9,602 bases of DNA from positions 5,521 to 15,122 of the forward strand of contig JAABVY010000281.1 in assembly GCA_011777135.1 (NCBI GenBank), in the 5' to 3' direction. The notes beneath the pieces were generated by a model. That model was given only the letters and a program-made list of their open reading frames with translations, did no database searches and was not told where the DNA came from. The stretch comes from Candidatus Zixiibacteriota bacterium. Its GTDB lineage: Bacteria; Zixibacteria; MSB-5A5; JAABVY01. Shown here piece after piece: positions 5,455 to 9,602 of this stretch. Positions within the stretch are counted from its first letter, which is position 1. Every line of letters begins with the position of its first letter. The translations under genes and the position numbers were made by a program.

Positions 5455-6240
5455 CTATATCACCTGATCCTCGCGAAGCTTCTTAAATAGCTTATCAGCG
5501 ATTTCTTCAGGTGTTTCGCCTTCGATTATCTCTCCGGCCGGCCGAGGCGGCGGATTAGAGGCCTTCTCCACCTGCGAGGGTGATTTCTCCCCTACCCCAG
5601 CAGCATCAAGACCCAGGTCAGCGGCGGAGAACTGCTCGATTGTGGCCTTCTTTGCTTTCATTTTACCCTTCAATGAGGGCAAGCGCGGCTCGTTGATCTC
5701 CTTTACCACCGAAAGAACGGCAGGCAAGCCGACTTCGACTACGTCATGACCGTCCTCGGTGGTGCGCTCGACCGTGATCGAGCTATCGGAAATCTCCGTG
5801 ATTTTCCTCACGAACATAGCCTGGGAGGCTTCCAGCCTGGCCGCCAGCGCGGCCGGAACCATGGCATCGTCAGAATCAACCGCCTGCTTGCCGCCCAAAA
5901 CCAGATCATAATCTCCAATTTTAGCCAGCGCCGCCGCCAGTATTTTTGCCACTGCTTGATTATCCGAATTCTCAAAAAGCGGATCGGATGCCAGGACGGC
6001 TTTATCTATGCCAAGCGAGAGTGCCTCTTTCAGCGCAACTTCGCTCTGTTTTCCACCGACGCTTATGGCAACTGTTTCGGCGCCGTTTTTTTCCTTGATC
6101 TTCAGAGCTTCCTCAATGGCATAAGAGTCGAAGGGGTTGATAACCCCGGGACCCTGGGGATATTCGATCCTGCCGGAGCTCTCATCCACATTTACCAGGG
6201 CTATTTCGGGGACCTGTTTAACGAGTACTATAATTTTCAC
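5455..6240 (-). CDS. etfB: Electron transfer flavoprotein, beta subunit
   Basis: EtfB pairs with EtfA to form a heterodimeric flavoprotein that carries electrons between acyl-CoA or similar dehydrogenases and the quinone pool or other acceptors. The 261-residue length is normal. The N-terminus MKIIVLVKQVPE, the INPFDSYAIEEAL segment (35-46), GGKQSEVALKEALSLGID (62-79), GKQAVDSDDAMVPAALAARL (117-136) and INEPRLPSLKGKMKAKK (182-198) are family hallmarks; the 117-136 loop helps hold the nucleotide. The C-terminus has a Pro-rich arm (229-235) then an acidic helix, also typical. The start is GTG 6240, whose GTGA overlaps the rnc stop, with GGAGG 5 nt before it, showing translational coupling. The usual downstream partner etfA is absent; a terminator follows instead. 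Reading-frame integrity looks complete. Confidence 0.93.
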   Translation of the reverse strand: MKIIVLVKQVPEIALVNVDESSGRIEYPQGPGVINPFDSYAIEEALKIKEKNGAETVAISVGGKQSEVALKEALSLGIDKAVLASDPLFENSDNQAVAKILAAALAKIGDYDLVLGGKQAVDSDDAMVPAALAARLEASQAMFVRKITEISDSSITVERTTEDGHDVVEVGLPAVLSVVKEINEPRLPSLKGKMKAKKATIEQFSAADLGLDAAGVGEKSPSQVEKASNPPPRPAGEIIEGETPEEIADKLFKKLREDQVI

Positions 6241-7028
6241 TTTCCCTCCAATTTATGAAAGAAATCCAGATTCTGCTTATCCACCTTGGCCAACTTCTCC
6301 AGACCTTTCTTGGCGGCATTCTGCTCCGCCTCTTTTTTACTCAGGCCATGTCCGCTGCCGATCTTCTTATTCCCGAGGTAAACTCCCACAGTGAACTTCT
6401 TCATGTGGTCGGGGCCCTCGGTCTTAAGTATTTCATACCGGGGCGAAAGTATTGATTTGGCCTGCACAAGCTCCAGAAGCTCGCCTTTATAGTTACGAAG
6501 AGACTGATCATTCAATATGTCAACCATATTTTTGAGAAAATGCGCATGTATAAATTTGCGCGCGGCCCGGATGCCCGAATCAAGAAAGATAGCCCCGATT
6601 ACAGCCTCAAGGCAATCTGCTATAATGGAATTGCGCTCCCTGCCCCCGGCTCTCTCCTCCTCTTCAGAAAGCTTGACCGCTTTATTTATACCTATTTCTC
6701 TTGAAATCCGGGCCAGAGTATGAACATTTACAAGGATTGCCTTGGTCTTGGTCAGTTCCCCCTCCCCCATTTCGCCGAATCTCCTGAACAGATGATCGGC
6801 GACCGCCATACCCAGCACGGAATCTCCAAGAAATTCCAGACGTTCATATGAAGGAAAGGGAGCTTTGGGATCGGTCTGGGTATAAGAGCGATGGGAGAGA
6901 GCTTCACCCAGCAGTTCCGGCCTTTTGAACTTATGCCCAAGTTTTTCCTGAATTTTGTTTAATATTCTCTTTTTTAGGAAATGGGTAGGTACCCGGGGAT
7001 TAAAACCTAAGAAACTGAATGCAGACAT
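6237..7028 (-). CDS. rnc: Ribonuclease III
   Basis: RNase III cuts double-stranded RNA during rRNA and mRNA processing. This 263-residue protein has the catalytic domain at about 25-165 and a double-stranded RNA-binding domain at about 180-249. The signature ERLEFLGDSVL is at 62-72, with metal-binding E62, E65 and D69; E89 and the pair D138/E141 (ADCLEAVIG) complete the active site in line with E. coli E38, E41, D45, E65, D114 and E117. The RNA-binding part shows NYKGELLELVQ, GSGHGLSKKEAEQNAAKKGLEKL. The N-terminus is about 20 residues longer than in E. coli, as in several other phyla. It begins 17 nt after the fabF stop and its TGA overlaps the GTG of etfB by 4 nt. Its place after fabF is conserved in many bacteria. 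Confidence 0.97.
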   Translation of the reverse strand: MSAFSFLGFNPRVPTHFLKKRILNKIQEKLGHKFKRPELLGEALSHRSYTQTDPKAPFPSYERLEFLGDSVLGMAVADHLFRRFGEMGEGELTKTKAILVNVHTLARISREIGINKAVKLSEEEERAGGRERNSIIADCLEAVIGAIFLDSGIRAARKFIHAHFLKNMVDILNDQSLRNYKGELLELVQAKSILSPRYEILKTEGPDHMKKFTVGVYLGNKKIGSGHGLSKKEAEQNAAKKGLEKLAKVDKQNLDFFHKLEGK

Positions 7029-7045
7029 TCTTTCCCGACACCTGG

Positions 7046-8287
7046 TTATTCGATTTTCTTAAGGGCCAGGGTTACGTTATGACCGCCGAATCCAAAAGAA
7101 TTGGAGATAGCGTAGTTTATCTCTTGATCCCGGCCTTCCAGAGCGACATAATCCAGATCACATTTCTCATCGGGATTCTCGAGATTTATTGTGGGATGTA
7201 AGTACTTATTTTGCATTGAAAGGCATACCGCCGCAGCCTCCATAGCACCTGCTGCTCCAAGCAAATGACCTATCATCGATTTGGTGGAATTAGCGGGAAT
7301 CTTGTAAGCCCGTTCCCCGAAGACTGTCTTAATAGCTTCTGTCTCGGCTATATCGCCCAAGTCCGTGGAGGTACCGTGAGTGTTGATATAGTCGATATCA
7401 TCAGCTGCAAGCCCCGAATTTCTCATGGCCGCTTTCATAGCTCTGGCGGCACCCTCACCGCCCGGGGCGGGAGCGGTTATATGGTAGGCATCACAGGACA
7501 AACCGGCTCCTATGATTTCCGCATAGATATGCGCTCCTCGTTTTTCAGCATGTCCCTGGCTTTCCAGTATCAAGGTGCAGGCTCCTTCTCCGATTACGAA
7601 GCCATCCCTGCCGGCATCAAATGGTCGGGATGCTTTTTCGGGCGCATCATTTCGTGTCGAAATAGCCTTGGCCGAACAGAATCCCGCAAACGAGGCCGGA
7701 GTGACCGCGGCTTCGGCTCCCCCGGCAACCATAATATCTGCATCGCCGGTGCGAATCAGCTGATAAGCATCGGCAAGGGCATTGGAAGATGAGGCACAGG
7801 CTGACAGAGTCGCATAATTGGGGCCTTTGAGGCCATATGTCAAGGCTATCAAGCCGGCGGTCATATCTGCAATCATCATGGGAATGAAGAATGGGGAGAC
7901 ACGGCCGGGCCCTTTGTTCAGAAGGACTTCTATTTGATTCTCAAAGGTGGAAATTCCGCCTACTCCGGAACCATAAACAACACCCATCATCTCCCTGTCT
8001 ATCTTCTCCAGATCCAGACCGGCATCCTCGATAGCGAGCTTAGTTGCAGCAACTGAAAACTGCTGGACCAGATCGCTTCGCCTGGCCACCTTCTTGTCCA
8101 TGTAATCGGTAACCTCAAAGTCAGGAACCTCAGCTGCAACCTGCGAGGGATAAGGACTGATATCGAATCTGGTAACCTTTCGGGCTCCCGAAACTCCATT
8201 TTTGAGCGAGTCCCAGAATTTGTCCTTACCCGTACCAATGGGCGATACGGGTCCTATTCCTGTTATTACACAACGCTTTAATTCCAT
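7046..8287 (-). CDS. fabF: 3-oxoacyl-[acyl-carrier-protein] synthase II (KAS II)
   Basis: FabF condenses malonyl-ACP with a growing acyl-ACP and extends it by two carbons in the cytosolic type II pathway. At 413 residues it has the same length as the E. coli enzyme. The catalytic triad is in place: Cys164 in LSACASSSNAL, His304 in INTHGTST and His341 in GHLLGAAGA, each one position off the E. coli numbers 163, 303 and 340. The C-terminal NSFGFGGHN motif (396-404) is also intact. The ATG at 8287 follows the acpP stop after one base, and CGGAG in the end of acpP serves as the ribosome binding site. This order, carrier protein then its condensing enzyme, is the standard one. Confidence 0.98.
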   Translation of the reverse strand: MELKRCVITGIGPVSPIGTGKDKFWDSLKNGVSGARKVTRFDISPYPSQVAAEVPDFEVTDYMDKKVARRSDLVQQFSVAATKLAIEDAGLDLEKIDREMMGVVYGSGVGGISTFENQIEVLLNKGPGRVSPFFIPMMIADMTAGLIALTYGLKGPNYATLSACASSSNALADAYQLIRTGDADIMVAGGAEAAVTPASFAGFCSAKAISTRNDAPEKASRPFDAGRDGFVIGEGACTLILESQGHAEKRGAHIYAEIIGAGLSCDAYHITAPAPGGEGAARAMKAAMRNSGLAADDIDYINTHGTSTDLGDIAETEAIKTVFGERAYKIPANSTKSMIGHLLGAAGAMEAAAVCLSMQNKYLHPTINLENPDEKCDLDYVALEGRDQEINYAISNSFGFGGHNVTLALKKIE

Positions 8288-8288
8288 T

Positions 8289-8525
8289 TTACTCCGAAGC
8301 GTGCGATTCGATATAGTTTATGGCATCCTTTACTGAGGCAATTTTTTCCGCTTCCTCATCGGGAATCTCCAACTCGAACTCCTCTTCCAGAGCCATGACC
8401 AATTCAACGGTATCCAGGGAATCTGCACCGAGATCATCCACAAAAGTTGCTTCAGGTGTAACCTGTTCAGGATTCACTCCCAGCTGTTCAACAATAATAT
8501 CCCTGACTCTAGATTCGATTGACAT
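8289..8525 (-). CDS. acpP: Acyl carrier protein
   Basis: ACP carries the growing acyl chain on a 4'-phosphopantetheine arm. The start is ATG 8525, giving 78 residues, the same length as E. coli ACP; a TTG at 8528 lies in frame just upstream but sits only 2 nt from the AGGAGG at 8536-8531, while the ATG has a normal 5-nt gap. Serine 36 in the motif GADSLDTVEL is the phosphopantetheine site. The protein is strongly acidic (for example ALEEEFELEIPDEEAEK), as usual for this four-helix protein. It lies between fabG (34-nt gap) and fabF (1-nt gap). Its strong ribosome binding site, compared with the overlap-coupled neighbours, fits the high ACP level that cells need. Confidence 0.98.
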   Translation of the reverse strand: MSIESRVRDIIVEQLGVNPEQVTPEATFVDDLGADSLDTVELVMALEEEFELEIPDEEAEKIASVKDAINYIESHASE

Positions 8526-8530
8526 CAAAA

Positions 8531-8536
8531 CCTCCT
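8531..8536 (-). promoter_or_regulatory. Ribosome binding site of acpP
   Basis: The minus strand reads AGGAGG, a full Shine-Dalgarno core, 5 nt before ATG 8525. The spacing decides for ATG 8525 over the TTG at 8528. Confidence 0.8.
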
Positions 8537-8559
8537 GTTTTATTACACTTTATTCATTT

Positions 8560-9297
8560 TCACATCAACATCCCGCCATCGACCTGAATAACCTGCCCGG
8601 TGATATAGGAGGCCAGGTCTGAGGCCAGGAATAACGCCGCATTGGCAACATCATCAGGCTTTCCGGCCCGCTTTAATGGAATCTGGTCCATGAAAGCCTG
8701 TATCGCTTTTTCCGGAAGACTGGCCGTCATCTCGGTTTCGATATATCCGGGAGCGATGGCATTAACAGTGATACCACGTCCAGCCAGCTCCTTTGCGCTG
8801 GACTTCGTCAGACCCAGTATTCCCGCCTTTGAGGAGGAATAATTGCTCTGACCGACATTTCCCATCAAGCCAACAACTGAAGATATATTGATTATTTTTC
8901 CTGATTTCTGTTTGATCATCGCTTTAGCCGCAGCCTGGGTTACCAGAAACGCGCCTTTCAGATTGACATTAAGCACAAAATCCCAGTCTTCCTCTTTCAT
9001 TCTAAGCAGCAGCGTATCTCTCGTGACACCGGCGTTATTTACCAAAATATCGATTGAACCGAAATGTTCGATTGTCTTCTGGACCAGTTCATTTACCTGC
9101 TCAGAATCGGTTACATTGCAGGTGATGCTCGTAACCTCGCCTTGATCGGCAAGCTTCTGTTCGGCACCATCCAGGAGCTCCTTGCTGATATCTGTCAGGA
9201 CAATCCTGGCTCCGCTGTGTATGAATTTCTCGGCGATATCAAGTCCGATACCACGCCCGGAACCTGTAATTACTGCAACTTTATCCTTCAACATCAT
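8560..9297 (-). CDS. fabG: 3-oxoacyl-[acyl-carrier-protein] reductase
   Basis: FabG reduces beta-ketoacyl-ACP with NADPH, the first reductive step of each elongation cycle. The 245-residue protein is a classical short-chain dehydrogenase. The cofactor loop TGSGRGIG is at 11-18, NNAG at 87-90, and the catalytic Ser140, Tyr153 and Lys157 sit in NISSVVG and NYSSSKAG, two positions beyond E. coli S138, Y151 and K155. The C-terminus GQVIQVDGGMLM is the family ending. The ATG at 9297 overlaps the fabD stop in ATGA, and a second ATG follows at 9294; the GGAG upstream is rather far from either (11 or 14 nt), so translation is probably coupled to fabD. The first ATG is preferred. Confidence 0.97.
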   Translation of the reverse strand: MMLKDKVAVITGSGRGIGLDIAEKFIHSGARIVLTDISKELLDGAEQKLADQGEVTSITCNVTDSEQVNELVQKTIEHFGSIDILVNNAGVTRDTLLLRMKEEDWDFVLNVNLKGAFLVTQAAAKAMIKQKSGKIINISSVVGLMGNVGQSNYSSSKAGILGLTKSSAKELAGRGITVNAIAPGYIETEMTASLPEKAIQAFMDQIPLKRAGKPDDVANAALFLASDLASYITGQVIQVDGGMLM

Positions 9298-9602
9298 GCC
9301 GAAACCAGCTCCTTGAACTTTTTCAAATCTTCGACCGTATCCACGTTATCGATATTCGCGCCGCGAGCGGTTCGTTTAACCAGCCCGCTGAGCACCTTGC
9401 CGGGTCCGATTTCCACAAAACGCTCAACGCCGTTTTCAACCATATATTCGACAGATTGTTTCCATAAGACAGGAGAAGTGATCTGCCGCACTAAAAGTTC
9501 CCGTAAATGATCAGAATCTGTCTCGCCCCTGGCCTCGACATTGGTAACTACTGGAATACGGGAATCGTTGAATGCCATTTCTTTCAAAACCCCGGCCACC
9601 TT
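9294..9602 (-). CDS. fabD: Malonyl-CoA:ACP transacylase, C-terminal part (runs off the right edge)
   Basis: The frame enters from the window edge and gives the last 102 residues. FabD moves malonyl groups from CoA to ACP, feeding the elongation cycle. The segment IPVVTNVEA, then LLVRQITSPVLWKQSVEYM and the motif FVEIGPGKVLSGLVKR, are characteristic of the C-terminal third of FabD. The active-site serine and histidine lie in the missing part. The TGA at 9296-9294 overlaps the fabG ATG. The GTG at 9599 is an internal valine codon, not a start. Genes such as plsX and fabH and the operon promoter probably lie beyond the right edge. Confidence 0.93.
   Translation of the reverse strand, partial: KVAGVLKEMAFNDSRIPVVTNVEARGETDSDHLRELLVRQITSPVLWKQSVEYMVENGVERFVEIGPGKVLSGLVKRTARGANIDNVDTVEDLKKFKELVSA

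Noticed and set aside
5746..6258. A 170-codon plus-strand frame opposite etfB and its junction with rnc.
   Set aside because: It is the reverse-strand shadow of a well-conserved gene. It has no family features and no context.
7265..7792. A 175-codon plus-strand frame opposite fabF.
   Set aside because: It is antisense to a full-length enzyme with intact catalytic residues. Long antisense frames are common in such GC-balanced genes.
1..9602. CRISPR arrays, tRNA or rRNA genes, insertion sequences and attachment sites.
   Set aside because: No regularly spaced repeats, no transposase or integrase frame with end repeats, and no tRNA- or rRNA-like sequence was found on reading the window.

Overview
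All supported genes lie on the minus strand, so transcription runs from the high-coordinate end to the low-coordinate end. The window looks chromosomal, from a Gram-negative (diderm) bacterium. The evidence is a conserved fatty-acid synthesis cluster joined to rnc, a TonB-dependent receptor with an N-terminal carboxypeptidase-regulatory-like domain, and a large sigma-54 activator with a TPR sensor. This mix is common in the FCB superphylum and in candidate phyla near it (Zixibacteria-like lineages). That placement is inference from gene style, not a measured result. No mobile element, CRISPR array, tRNA or rRNA was seen.

Region 1 (about 5361-9602) is a tightly packed housekeeping operon: fabD (3' part only), fabG, acpP, fabF, rnc and etfB. 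Spacing is very short: two 4-nt stop/start overlaps, a 1-nt gap and two small gaps. It supplies the malonyl transferase, ketoreductase, carrier protein and condensing enzyme of type II fatty acid synthesis, then RNase III, then the beta subunit of an electron transfer flavoprotein. A short hairpin plus T-run at 5362-5381 probably ends the transcript. The usual partner, etfA, does not follow.

Region 2 (about 1783-5285) is a two-gene unit with its own sigma-70-type promoter and a structured leader. The first gene encodes a small exported protein: signal peptide, Gly/Ser/Asp-rich linker, short Trp-rich segment, charged tail. After 26 nt comes a 980-residue regulator made of TPRs, a GAF-like region, a sigma-54 AAA+ domain with an intact GAFTGA motif, and a Fis-type HTH. 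A strong hairpin terminator closes the unit. This is the most interesting part of the window, because an exported small protein paired with a TPR regulator resembles the layout of peptide-sensing systems.

Region 3 (about 829-1724) holds a LplA/LipM-family octanoyl/lipoyl transferase. Just upstream is a near-consensus sigma-54 promoter (complete TGGCACG -24 box), which suggests that the neighbouring activator may control it. Region 4 (1-783) holds the start of a TonB-dependent outer-membrane receptor that runs off the left edge, behind a good sigma-70-type promoter and a leader of roughly 180 nt.
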